Source: an uncultured Alphaproteobacteria bacterium
GTDB taxonomy: Bacteria; Pseudomonadota; Alphaproteobacteria; Puniceispirillales; Puniceispirillaceae
Assembly (NCBI GenBank): GCA_913042065.1
Contig: CAJWKB010000016.1
Location: 1-17,033, forward strand
Length of the DNA stretch: 17,033 nucleotides
Direction: 5' to 3'
Shown here in pieces: positions 7,249 to 13,871 of the stretch; position 1 is the first letter of the stretch; each line of letters starts with the position of its first letter. Below the pieces are notes generated by a model, which was not told the origin of the DNA, made no database searches, and saw only the letters and a list, made by a program, of their open reading frames with translations. The position numbers were made by a program, and so were the translations under genes.

Positions 7249-8991
7249 CTATTCGATCGAAGCCTTATCGCGTTTCGAAGTGGTGGCGAGCACAATCGGC
7301 GATATCACGCCCTTCACCTTTACATTGACGCAGGCCGTCTTGCCACTTGCGATTGCTCTCCTCACCGCTGGAATAATGTCTTCGCGGCGGGTTACAAGTT
7401 CGCCATACCCACCCAGCCCTTCAAACATCGTATGAAAAGGGATGTCACGAAAATCGGTGGCATAATGCGTACCGTTTTCAAATAGCCGCTCTTGCTGCTG
7501 GGAGATGCAGTCAAGACCCCCATTATTGTCGATTACGACGGTGATTGGGCGGTTCTCCTGAAAAGCCGCTTCAATAGACAATCCACCTGACAAAAATGCG
7601 CCATCTCCACTAATCAAAACGACTTTTCTATCTTGATTAACGTTCTTGGCCGAAACCGCAAAGGACACACCGACGCCAAGCAAACTGAAGGTGCCAGGAT
7701 GTAGGATGCCACCAAGTTTTCTACCTTTAAAGCCGGCAATATTGACGGCTATTTCAGACCAGAAATGGGTGTTACCCCCATCGATCACCAACCAATCACC
7801 ATCTTCCATAGCCGTCTGCACATCAATTGCCAGATGCAGCGGATGAATGCGTCCACCGAATTCCGGCTTGCAAGCCTCCGCATCGACATCAGCCAACATT
7901 TTTGCTACCCAATCGGCCCGGCGTTGTCTGTTTAGTTCGAACCAGTCACGTTTCATTGTAAAATTAGCGCTCTCACCAACGGCAATTACCGCCTGTAAAA
8001 ATGCACCCGGATCCGAAAGCAGCGTGAAATCCGCAGCCCTGTTGAAATCGACCTCCTCATGGGAGCCATTGATGCAGAACAGTTCTACGTTTTCAGGAAA
8101 CAAAGGTGGGTTGCCAAAATTCATCTGATTATCGAGACGGGCACCCACCATCAGCACAAGGTCAGCCTCAGCGAAGGCGTTTTTTGACGGGTGATATTGA
8201 TGAATGTCAGCCAATCCCATATAGGCCTCGCATTCCTCGCCAAGTAGTTTTTGATGATAAGGGATGTTAAAAACTGGGATGCCGAGTTTGCGCCCAGCTT
8301 CTTCCAGATAGCTCTCGGCACCTGACCACCAGACACCATGCCCACCAATCAACACCGGCCGTTCGGCAGCAGCGAGTTTCTCTAACACTATTCCGAGCCG
8401 CGCTGGTTCTGGCCACGCCCTTGCCGGCAGGTGCGCCGTTCTGTCAAAGGGGCGTTCCTTACGCCCGCTATCCTCGGCGAAAGAGGAGAACATGATATCG
8501 ACCGGTAGGCTGAGATGCACCGCACCCGGATAGCCATTTATCGCCATCTTGTAGGCACGATCAACAAATTCACTTATGCGTTCCCCGTCGGTGATGCTAA
8601 CGCTATATTTAGTTAGCGGTTCGGCAATCGCGACATCATCAATTTCCTTAAAACCACCAGACCCTTGCCGCTTGAGGGTACTAGACCCAGTTACAAAAAT
8701 CACAGGTGAGCGTTCACCCCAGGCTTCCATCATCGCTGGCACGGCGTTGGCAAAGCCCTCCGGCCCCACTAGACAGACAGCCGGTTTGCGGGTGATTCGG
8801 GTATGACCATCAGCAAAATGTCCAGCAACCTGTTCATGCGGACAGTTGATCACCTTCATCTGGCATTCCATAAAGCCCTCGAGCGCCGGATTGCAAAACC
8901 CGCCCGACAAGGTGAACACATGTTCCACACCTTTCTCTTGAAGTGCCCGCGCAAGCAGGGCACCTCCGCGAATTTTTCTGACCTCACCCAT
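7249..8991 (-). CDS. Thiamine diphosphate-dependent decarboxylase/carboligase (acetolactate synthase-like)
   Basis: A 580-residue enzyme with the three-domain layout of the acetolactate synthase / benzoylformate decarboxylase superfamily. The N-terminal PYR domain carries the cofactor-activating Glu53 in C-P-H-E-Q-V-A-G. A central domain runs over about residues 195-340 (G-A-R-L-D-N-Q-M-N-F-G at 283-293). The C-terminal PP domain has the metal/ThDP motif G-D-G (462-464) ending in D-N-N-G-G (488-492). It most likely decarboxylates a 2-oxo acid or joins it to an aldehyde in the cytoplasm. The neighbouring alpha-hydroxyacid oxidase, 26 bases upstream, would supply a 2-oxo acid, as in the mandelate pathway, so I favour decarboxylase. 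Biosynthetic acetolactate synthase is unlikely because no ilvN-type small subunit is present. The exact subfamily and substrate cannot be fixed from motifs. Start ATG follows an A-A-G-G stretch. Confidence 0.88.
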   Translation of the reverse strand: MGEVRKIRGGALLARALQEKGVEHVFTLSGGFCNPALEGFMECQMKVINCPHEQVAGHFADGHTRITRKPAVCLVGPEGFANAVPAMMEAWGERSPVIFVTGSSTLKRQGSGGFKEIDDVAIAEPLTKYSVSITDGERISEFVDRAYKMAINGYPGAVHLSLPVDIMFSSFAEDSGRKERPFDRTAHLPARAWPEPARLGIVLEKLAAAERPVLIGGHGVWWSGAESYLEEAGRKLGIPVFNIPYHQKLLGEECEAYMGLADIHQYHPSKNAFAEADLVLMVGARLDNQMNFGNPPLFPENVELFCINGSHEEVDFNRAADFTLLSDPGAFLQAVIAVGESANFTMKRDWFELNRQRRADWVAKMLADVDAEACKPEFGGRIHPLHLAIDVQTAMEDGDWLVIDGGNTHFWSEIAVNIAGFKGRKLGGILHPGTFSLLGVGVSFAVSAKNVNQDRKVVLISGDGAFLSGGLSIEAAFQENRPITVVIDNNGGLDCISQQQERLFENGTHYATDFRDIPFHTMFEGLGGYGELVTRREDIIPAVRRAIASGKTACVNVKVKGVISPIVLATTSKRDKASIE

Positions 8992-9017
8992 CGTCTAGCC
9001 TTTTCCTTATTGTTTTT

Positions 9018-10181
9018 TCAACTTCCTGCATCATGATGCGTACAAGCGAGATTTTTAGCGCTGATCTCAGTAATCTTTTGATGGCCAGCCAAACCCATGA
9101 CGGCGCTGGCCTCGGTGCTAATCAGATCAAGAATATCAGAAAGGCCCTCGGAACCACCCGCACCTAGCCCAAAAAGTGCGCTTCGCCCTAACATTACAAA
9201 ATCAGCTCCCAATGCAAGCGCTTTGATTACATGCTCGCCGTTGCGAATGCCTCCATCAAAAATTAGCGGCATCGCATTGCCGACAGCCTGCCTAATCTGA
9301 GTCAGAGACTCTATGCTCGTCGGCGCGCTGTTCAATTGCCGGCCGCCATGGTTCGATACATAGATTGCATCCACCCCAAGGGCGTTGATCCGCACCGCAT
9401 CCTTGGGGCATTGCACGCCCTTTACAATTAGCTTTTCTGGCCACCGATCACGCAACAACTCTAGAAAACCCCAGGTGGCGCGACCACGGCTAGCATTGCG
9501 GACAAATTTCGTACCTTTTGATGAGGTGGCATAATTCATCGGCCGCGGCATACCATTACCCAATGCATGAACCAATGAAGCCAGCGACCAGTGCGGATGA
9601 GATACAAAATCCCAGATCTGGCGAGGCCCCCAATGCAAAGGAAAGGTAAAACCATTGCGTAGATCGCGCGTTCTAACCGAAGGGATTGGCACATCGACAG
9701 TCAGAATCAAAACCTTGTACCCGCTATCCTTAGCACGTTGAACCATCTCATCGACAAACTCGCTAGATTGGTCTGCATAGAGCTGAAACCAGGCATAACC
9801 ATCGGCATCCTCGATGATTGTCTCAAGCGGTGCGGACGCTGCTGTCGAGACGCAGAGCGGCATCCGACGCGTCGCCGCCGCGCGTGCCATGTATTGGTCC
9901 GCATTAGGCCAAGAAAGAGCACACATCCCCATCGGGGCAATACCAAAGGGAAGACCCATCTGCATGCCCAGAATTTCGGTTGAGAGGTCACGATCCGCCA
10001 CGTCGCGCAGAACGCGCGGCATCAAACGAAACGAATCAAAAGCTGTGCTATTTAAAAGACTCAGGCTCTCATCGCTCGATGCACCATCAACATAGTCAAA
10101 CATCATCCGGGGCAGACGTTTTCTGGCCCGCAAACGCGCTTCAGCAACTGAAAAAAATTTGTTCAATTCTGTTAACCCCAC
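9018..10181 (-). CDS. FMN-dependent alpha-hydroxyacid oxidase/dehydrogenase (LldD/mandelate dehydrogenase family)
   Basis: A 387-residue TIM-barrel flavoenzyme that oxidises a 2-hydroxy acid to a 2-oxo acid. All catalytic positions of the glycolate oxidase family can be found: Tyr30 (F-D-Y-V-D-G-A), Tyr135 (F-Q-L-Y), Asp163 (T-V-D-V-P), Arg172, Lys254, and the catalytic His278 and Arg281 in S-N-H-G-G-R-Q-L. The flavin-side loop reads A-P-M-G-M-C-A-L-S-W-P; Gly85 there corresponds to the glycine of mandelate dehydrogenase, where glycolate and lactate oxidases have alanine. This suggests a bulky substrate. An insert of about 35 residues (187-220) after the D-V-P strand could be a membrane- or partner-contacting loop, as in mandelate dehydrogenase. 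The GTG start at 10181 has no good ribosome site and lies in a small hairpin. It is the first gene of cluster C, divergent from the LysR gene. Product class sure; substrate unknown. Confidence 0.9.
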   Translation of the reverse strand: MGLTELNKFFSVAEARLRARKRLPRMMFDYVDGASSDESLSLLNSTAFDSFRLMPRVLRDVADRDLSTEILGMQMGLPFGIAPMGMCALSWPNADQYMARAAATRRMPLCVSTAASAPLETIIEDADGYAWFQLYADQSSEFVDEMVQRAKDSGYKVLILTVDVPIPSVRTRDLRNGFTFPLHWGPRQIWDFVSHPHWSLASLVHALGNGMPRPMNYATSSKGTKFVRNASRGRATWGFLELLRDRWPEKLIVKGVQCPKDAVRINALGVDAIYVSNHGGRQLNSAPTSIESLTQIRQAVGNAMPLIFDGGIRNGEHVIKALALGADFVMLGRSALFGLGAGGSEGLSDILDLISTEASAVMGLAGHQKITEISAKNLACTHHDAGS

Positions 10182-10191
10182 AAGCAGGGGT
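10175..10191 (-). promoter_or_regulatory. Small GC hairpin overlapping the oxidase GTG start
   Basis: A-C-C-C-C and G-G-G-G-T arms with a seven-base loop lie across the GTG start codon (10179-10181) of the alpha-hydroxyacid oxidase, in otherwise AT-rich sequence. It could hide the start codon in the mRNA or simply be chance. The start also lacks a Shine-Dalgarno sequence. Confidence 0.3.
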
Positions 10192-10209
10192 AAGAAGGTA
10201 ACAAATTTC

Positions 10210-10233
10210 CAATTTATTCTACAAATAAAATTG
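10210..10233. promoter_or_regulatory. Candidate LysR-type operator between divergent genes
   Basis: In the 134-base AT-rich gap between the oxidase and LysR genes there is a dyad: T-T-T-A-T-T (10213-10218), spacer C-T-A-C-A, A-A-T-A-A-A (10224-10229). It is flanked by a second imperfect extension, C-A-A-T-T-T with A-A-A-T-T-G. The inner part fits the T-N11-A form with dyad ends expected of LysR-type regulator sites. AT-rich dyads arise easily by chance, so this rests mainly on position. Confidence 0.4.
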
Positions 10234-10269
10234 TTAGATTGATTGATAGCAATTAGTTATGAATCATTT

Positions 10270-10298
10270 TTGACAATTATGAGGTGATTACAAATGAA
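10270..10298 (+). promoter_or_regulatory. Possible promoter for the LysR gene
   Basis: A perfect T-T-G-A-C-A (10270-10275) is followed after 17 bases by A-A-T-G-A-A, a poor -10 (3 of 6), about 18 bases before the LysR start. If real, the mRNA leader would be only about 10 bases, which fits the absence of a ribosome site before the ATG. Confidence 0.25.
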
Positions 10299-10315
10299 TT
10301 CAGTGAGTATTTTTT

Positions 10316-11236
10316 ATGAATTTTCGACAGCTTAAAGCATTCAATGTGGTCATGCGGCACGGCACCATCACGGCTGCCGCGCGCGAATTACGCGTCTCCC
10401 AACCAAGTGTCACGCGCCTAATTCACGAGTTAGAATCTGCCCTTGGATTTTCTCTATTCGTGCGCAAGGGACGTGGCGTGCTTGCGACGATGGAGGCGCG
10501 ACGATTTCATCAAGCAGTCGAAGGCGCCTTTATCAATATTGAGCGGCTAGACGAGCTTGCAATCGCCATTCGCCAGGACACGGTTGGCAAAATTTCCCTT
10601 GGCGTCATTCCAACTTTTTCGGTCACTGTACTGCCCCGGATACTTGGAAAAATACAGCGTAAGGAAACGAAAACACATACCGTCATTCATACACTTAATA
10701 CGCCAGGCATCGTTGACGCCATCCAGCTTCAGCAGTTTGATCTTGGAATAGTCTCACGCTCACCACCTTATGAAGGTGTGTATATTCTCTATCACACTTC
10801 AGTCAATTATGTAGCACTGATTCCCTCTGAACATGAACTTGCTGAATCAAGCGACGAAATTGACCTCGAACGGACTGCAACTCAGCAGGAATTTGTAACC
10901 TTCGGCACTGTCTATCCGCTGGACATGCAGGGCATGGAGAAGGAACTTTCAGAGCGACTGCAGCAGAATGCACGCTACAGCGTGGCAAACGTTCTAACTG
11001 CTACCTCGCTCGTTCGCGAAACGGGTATCCCTGCAATTGTTGATCCATTTTCTGCGAGAATGACACTGGATCAAGGAGGGGTCGTTATACGTCCCCTTCA
11101 GCAAAATCTGCGGTATCACATCGCCATCATCACTCGTGGTGTCGATACCATGACGCAGGAAACACGCCAACTTGCCGAGGCGCTGATCAGTGGGTTTGAG
11201 AATGACCCTATAATATGCAACGCAGTCAAATACTGA
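10316..11236 (+). CDS. LysR family transcriptional regulator
   Basis: A 306-residue regulator. The N-terminal winged helix-turn-helix (residues about 1-60) is typical: M-N-F-R-Q-L-K-A-F, then G-T-I-T-A-A-A-R-E-L-R-V-S-Q-P-S-V-T-R, with L-G-F-S-L-F-V-R-K-G-R-G at the end. The ligand-binding domain follows from about residue 90, starting I-S-L-G-V-I-P-T-F. LysR regulators usually control the divergent neighbouring operon in response to a pathway intermediate, so the four genes from the alpha-hydroxyacid oxidase to the DmdA-like demethylase are the likely targets, with autoregulation. The ATG at 10316 has no Shine-Dalgarno sequence; no upstream start in the same frame is convincing. The gene converges on the MttB-like gene with a 19-base gap and no visible terminator. 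The inducer is unknown. Confidence 0.95.
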   Translation: MNFRQLKAFNVVMRHGTITAAARELRVSQPSVTRLIHELESALGFSLFVRKGRGVLATMEARRFHQAVEGAFINIERLDELAIAIRQDTVGKISLGVIPTFSVTVLPRILGKIQRKETKTHTVIHTLNTPGIVDAIQLQQFDLGIVSRSPPYEGVYILYHTSVNYVALIPSEHELAESSDEIDLERTATQQEFVTFGTVYPLDMQGMEKELSERLQQNARYSVANVLTATSLVRETGIPAIVDPFSARMTLDQGGVVIRPLQQNLRYHIAIITRGVDTMTQETRQLAEALISGFENDPIICNAVKY

Positions 11237-11255
11237 ATTTACCTAACCGCCAAGC

Positions 11256-12806
11256 CTAAGCCAGCGGCAGCAACTCGATTGGCAGTAGAGCGCGCAGGTC
11301 ACGATCGACGCCAGCATCAATATAATTTGGTCGATGCTCGGCAAGAATTTCCTGTACACGGCGTACGGCGGCCTGTCTTATGTCAATACTGCCCCCAGCC
11401 TCCCAAACTTCAATGTCAGCGCGATCAGCAATCTCAGGATAGAGAAAATCCGAGTGCATTCGGTCAAAAGTAGCCGTTTCTCCCAAAAAATGACCAACCT
11501 CGTTAACCACCGCGCCAATCTCTGGGGCAGACAGAGTTTTTAGGCTTACCTCGACGGGGTTTGTTGCGCGAAGAATGCAACCGAGCATATCGTTATCAAT
11601 TACCATGGCCTCAAAGGATATTCCCATTAAGCTTGCCTGGGCGCCGCAGGTATGAGTAATGATATTGGCTCCAGCCTGAACGCTCTGGTTTACTGTCAAA
11701 CATTTCTCATAACCACTCTGCGCATCAGGCAGCTTGCTATGCGTAGCGCCGGCAATGGTCGAGGATGGTAGACCATAATGCCGAGCCATCTGTATCGCGC
11801 TTGCGGTCAGCACCGCCTGCTCGCCGCTGCCGCCTGCCATTGCCCCAGTGCGTAAATCGGTAATCATCGGGCGCGGCCCAAATACCGCCTTGGCCTCTTC
11901 ATCGAAAAGCCATGCGATCACCATCCCAGCCAGTGTTTCTGCAGTTGTCTGTGAAATACAGCCGGCAATTGTCACTGGGCTGGACGCGCCAAGCTGGCCA
12001 AAAGTGTTGACCGATATGGGAATGCCATAGCGTACAGCTGCCTGAAGAATTTCCACAGACTCTGTATCAAAGCGCATCGGCGGGACGGCATGATTAACTA
12101 ATAGAGAGAGGAACGGTCGTTCTCGGAATGCCCCTTCTGATCCAGCCAACTGGTAACAGAGGCGGGCAATATCAGTAACTGATTGGGCATTTCCCGCACT
12201 TACAAAGACATGTTTGGTCGTCCCAGCAAGGCTAGCATAGGCTGTATTGACGTCAAGACGCCTTTGATCAGGCATATCGCGAGCAACCAGAGGCCGACTG
12301 AAAAAATGAATATGGGAGAGTCTATCAACAAGCCGGGCCGCATCGTAAAGGTCAGCTAGACAGGACTCGCGATATCGGCCTAGCTGCATGTCGAATAGTT
12401 GTGGCGAGGCACCTCCTGTTCCTACATGAACCGCGCCTGGCTCAAGGACGAGATCAGTATTCGCCGCGCGACCGTAAAGCGTGAAATCGCGTTGCAGACC
12501 GGCAAGGGCTGCCTCAACCAGTTTTTCCGGAAACATTAAACGGCCAACATCATTCAGCCGACCCCCTGCATCCACAACAAGTTTCACTGCTGACGACGGT
12601 GCCTCGCTGATGCCGGTGCTAGCCAACAGCTCAAGAGCAGCCGCGTGAATTGCTGTAATACCGCGCCCATCCAATGGGTTAAGATCGCCGCCTTTGCCAA
12701 TGATTCTCTGATCTGCAAGCGATTTAAATGTCTCATTGACCGGCTTTGTAACACGCCGTCGTCTGGATTTCCGTGGTTGCGCTTCACGTGATGTATCATC
12801 AATCAT
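11256..12806 (-). CDS. MttB-family (trimethylamine methyltransferase-like) protein, non-pyrrolysine
   Basis: A 516-residue protein of the MttB superfamily (COG5598), full length for the family. The opening is lysine/arginine-rich (residues 11-21), then a helix-rich TIM-barrel-type domain with family-like stretches H-V-G-T-G-G-A-S-P-Q (127-136), G-A-M-A-G-G-S-G-E-Q (321-330), I-A-G-A-T-H-S-K-L-P-D-A-Q-S-G-Y-E-K (351-368) and V-N-E-V-G-H-F-L-G-E-T-A-T-F (434-447). The frame has no in-frame amber codon, so it is not the pyrrolysine type. Non-pyrrolysine members studied so far, such as glycine betaine methyltransferase MtgB, pass a methyl group from a quaternary amine to a corrinoid protein. No MttC-type corrinoid protein or activase is in the window. 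Its ATG directly follows the stop of the S51 peptidase gene (TAAATG), so they form one unit. Substrate unknown. Confidence 0.88.
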   Translation of the reverse strand: MIDDTSREAQPRKSRRRRVTKPVNETFKSLADQRIIGKGGDLNPLDGRGITAIHAAALELLASTGISEAPSSAVKLVVDAGGRLNDVGRLMFPEKLVEAALAGLQRDFTLYGRAANTDLVLEPGAVHVGTGGASPQLFDMQLGRYRESCLADLYDAARLVDRLSHIHFFSRPLVARDMPDQRRLDVNTAYASLAGTTKHVFVSAGNAQSVTDIARLCYQLAGSEGAFRERPFLSLLVNHAVPPMRFDTESVEILQAAVRYGIPISVNTFGQLGASSPVTIAGCISQTTAETLAGMVIAWLFDEEAKAVFGPRPMITDLRTGAMAGGSGEQAVLTASAIQMARHYGLPSSTIAGATHSKLPDAQSGYEKCLTVNQSVQAGANIITHTCGAQASLMGISFEAMVIDNDMLGCILRATNPVEVSLKTLSAPEIGAVVNEVGHFLGETATFDRMHSDFLYPEIADRADIEVWEAGGSIDIRQAAVRRVQEILAEHRPNYIDAGVDRDLRALLPIELLPLA

Positions 12807-13586
12807 TTAATACGCCCTATCAACCCTTTCAAAAGTTGTCTCTGTCAATGCATCGCTTTCTAAATAAAAGCCAGTTTTCAAAGTCGCCCGGACAGTCTTG
12901 CCATCCTGATCTGCTCTCACAAAGGCTGCTTGTCCTTCCCGGGCCTTAACAATTTGACAAACACGACCAGCTACGATGTGGACTGCCACGCCGTCATCAA
13001 TGGCTAGGCCGGGCGCTAACCTGCCTGCCGCAATTGCGCTATCATAGGCGTCTCTTCGTTTGGGCTCACTGTCGTAGTGTGGACAGGCGCTACCACGAAC
13101 TAATCCCAATCCCGGCAGCAACTCAAAGCCTTGGTCAGATGTGCCGAGCAGCAAATCGGTGAACCAGCAAATTGCTCCAGCGCTTACACCAGCAAGGATT
13201 ACACCCCGGCGACCCGCCTCCTTGAAAACATCATCAAATCCGGTGGCTTTCCAGTGGTTTAACATCTGTTTTGTCGACCCTCCGCTGACATAGAGAATGT
13301 CAAGCCCAGCTGCGAAATTCCACGCGGTAGAGGCGCTTGCATCAAGAGGTAGATGGCTAGTCTGCGCACGGCTGGAGAACTTATTATAAAAAGATTTGAG
13401 CCGATCAGGATCGTCATCACTAGCGTGGCCGATATAGCCAATTTTTGGCATTTTTGGAGCAAGTGCCAAGAGTCTGTCCTCAAGCATGACATCCCTACCC
13501 GGCGCGGTGTCTTCATGGGTAAACTCACTCCCACCAATCGCGTAAATCTGTATTTCCATGGTGTTTGGTTTAACTGCTGCCATCAT
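12807..13586 (-). CDS. Peptidase S51 family protein (PepE / aspartyl dipeptidase-like)
   Basis: A 259-residue protein of peptidase family S51, which includes alpha-aspartyl dipeptidase PepE and cyanophycinase. The nucleophile Ser135 lies in G-V-S-A-G-A-I-C-W, preceded by the strand Y-V-S-G-G-S-T, and the partner His170 in S-A-C-P-H-Y-D. Length is near that of PepE (about 230) and shorter than cyanophycinases with long extensions. It would cleave a small peptide or amide in the cytoplasm; there is no signal peptide. Start: tandem ATGs at 13586 and 13583 follow A-A-G-A-G; spacing slightly favours the second. The stop abuts the MttB-like start, and the divergent neighbour is a peptide-type ABC importer. 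Together they suggest that an imported peptide-like compound is cut here before demethylation. Substrate is inference only. Confidence 0.87.
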   Translation of the reverse strand: MMAAVKPNTMEIQIYAIGGSEFTHEDTAPGRDVMLEDRLLALAPKMPKIGYIGHASDDDPDRLKSFYNKFSSRAQTSHLPLDASASTAWNFAAGLDILYVSGGSTKQMLNHWKATGFDDVFKEAGRRGVILAGVSAGAICWFTDLLLGTSDQGFELLPGLGLVRGSACPHYDSEPKRRDAYDSAIAAGRLAPGLAIDDGVAVHIVAGRVCQIVKAREGQAAFVRADQDGKTVRATLKTGFYLESDALTETTFERVDRAY

Positions 13587-13623
13587 CAACTCTTCGTGTA
13601 AAGCAGGGCCGTGCCACAGTTCC

Positions 13624-13643
13624 TCTTTACCCTAAGGTAAAGA
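13624..13643. promoter_or_regulatory. Perfect 8-bp inverted repeat, candidate operator
   Basis: T-C-T-T-T-A-C-C, loop C-T-A-A, G-G-T-A-A-A-G-A. It lies 38 bases upstream of the S51 peptidase start, in the 285-base divergent gap. It is not followed by a T run on either strand, so it is not a terminator. It overlaps the start point expected from the candidate promoter at 13645-13674, which would suit a repressor site. No regulator gene for it is in the window. Confidence 0.45.
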
Positions 13644-13644
13644 T

Positions 13645-13674
13645 AAAATAGGCAATTCGTATATAAAAAAGCAA
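13645..13674 (-). promoter_or_regulatory. Possible promoter for the S51-MttB unit
   Basis: Minus-strand T-T-G-C-T-T (13674-13669), 18-base spacer, T-A-T-T-T-T (13650-13645). Both boxes are partial matches. Expected transcription start is inside the inverted repeat at 13624-13643. The region is very AT-rich, so other pairings are possible. Confidence 0.25.
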
Positions 13675-13682
13675 TTCATACG
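13652..13682. repeat. Short direct repeat GCAATTC(G/A)TA, 19 bases apart
   Basis: G-C-A-A-T-T-C-G-T-A at 13652 and G-C-A-A-T-T-C-A-T-A at 13671 differ at one base. They lie in the divergent control region between the S51 peptidase gene and the ABC importer. They could be paired half-sites for a regulator; the second overlaps the candidate -35 for the peptidase gene. Only two copies are present. Confidence 0.35.
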
Positions 13683-13713
13683 TTTTAAGTATCAATATAT
13701 TCACAAATTTTAT

Positions 13714-13742
13714 TTGTTATCAGTTACGTGCAAATCCATACT
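13714..13742 (+). promoter_or_regulatory. Possible promoter for the ABC importer operon
   Basis: T-T-G-T-T-A (13714-13719), 17-base spacer, C-A-T-A-C-T (13737-13742): four of six matches in each box. It would give a leader of about 120 bases before the binding-protein gene. I saw no known riboswitch in that leader; it ends in a strong ribosome site (A-G-G-A-G-G-A-A-A, about 13860-13868). Confidence 0.3.
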
Positions 13743-13871
13743 TTGGCACAACAAGACATATATCAGGGGAGGCTTGCCGGGATAAACTCGTGCGATCTTT
13801 CAAGAATTTGATAATGCATCTAGCTGGTCTCAAAGAGCGGCAAAGCGCAATCGACTACAGGAGGAAATTCA

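Noticed and set aside
7249..8991. Biosynthetic acetolactate synthase large subunit (ilvB)
   Set aside because: No small regulatory subunit and no branched-chain amino acid genes nearby; the context is catabolic.
11256..12806. Possible pyrrolysine-containing MttB
   Set aside because: The frame is open over the full family length without any in-frame TAG, so no pyrrolysine read-through is needed.
13742..13760. Sigma-54 promoter (TTGGCAC near 13743)
   Set aside because: The first half matches, but the required GC element at the proper distance is missing.
13743..13871. Riboswitch in the leader of the binding-protein gene
   Set aside because: No conserved core of glycine, SAM, cobalamin or other familiar riboswitches was found; only short chance pairings.
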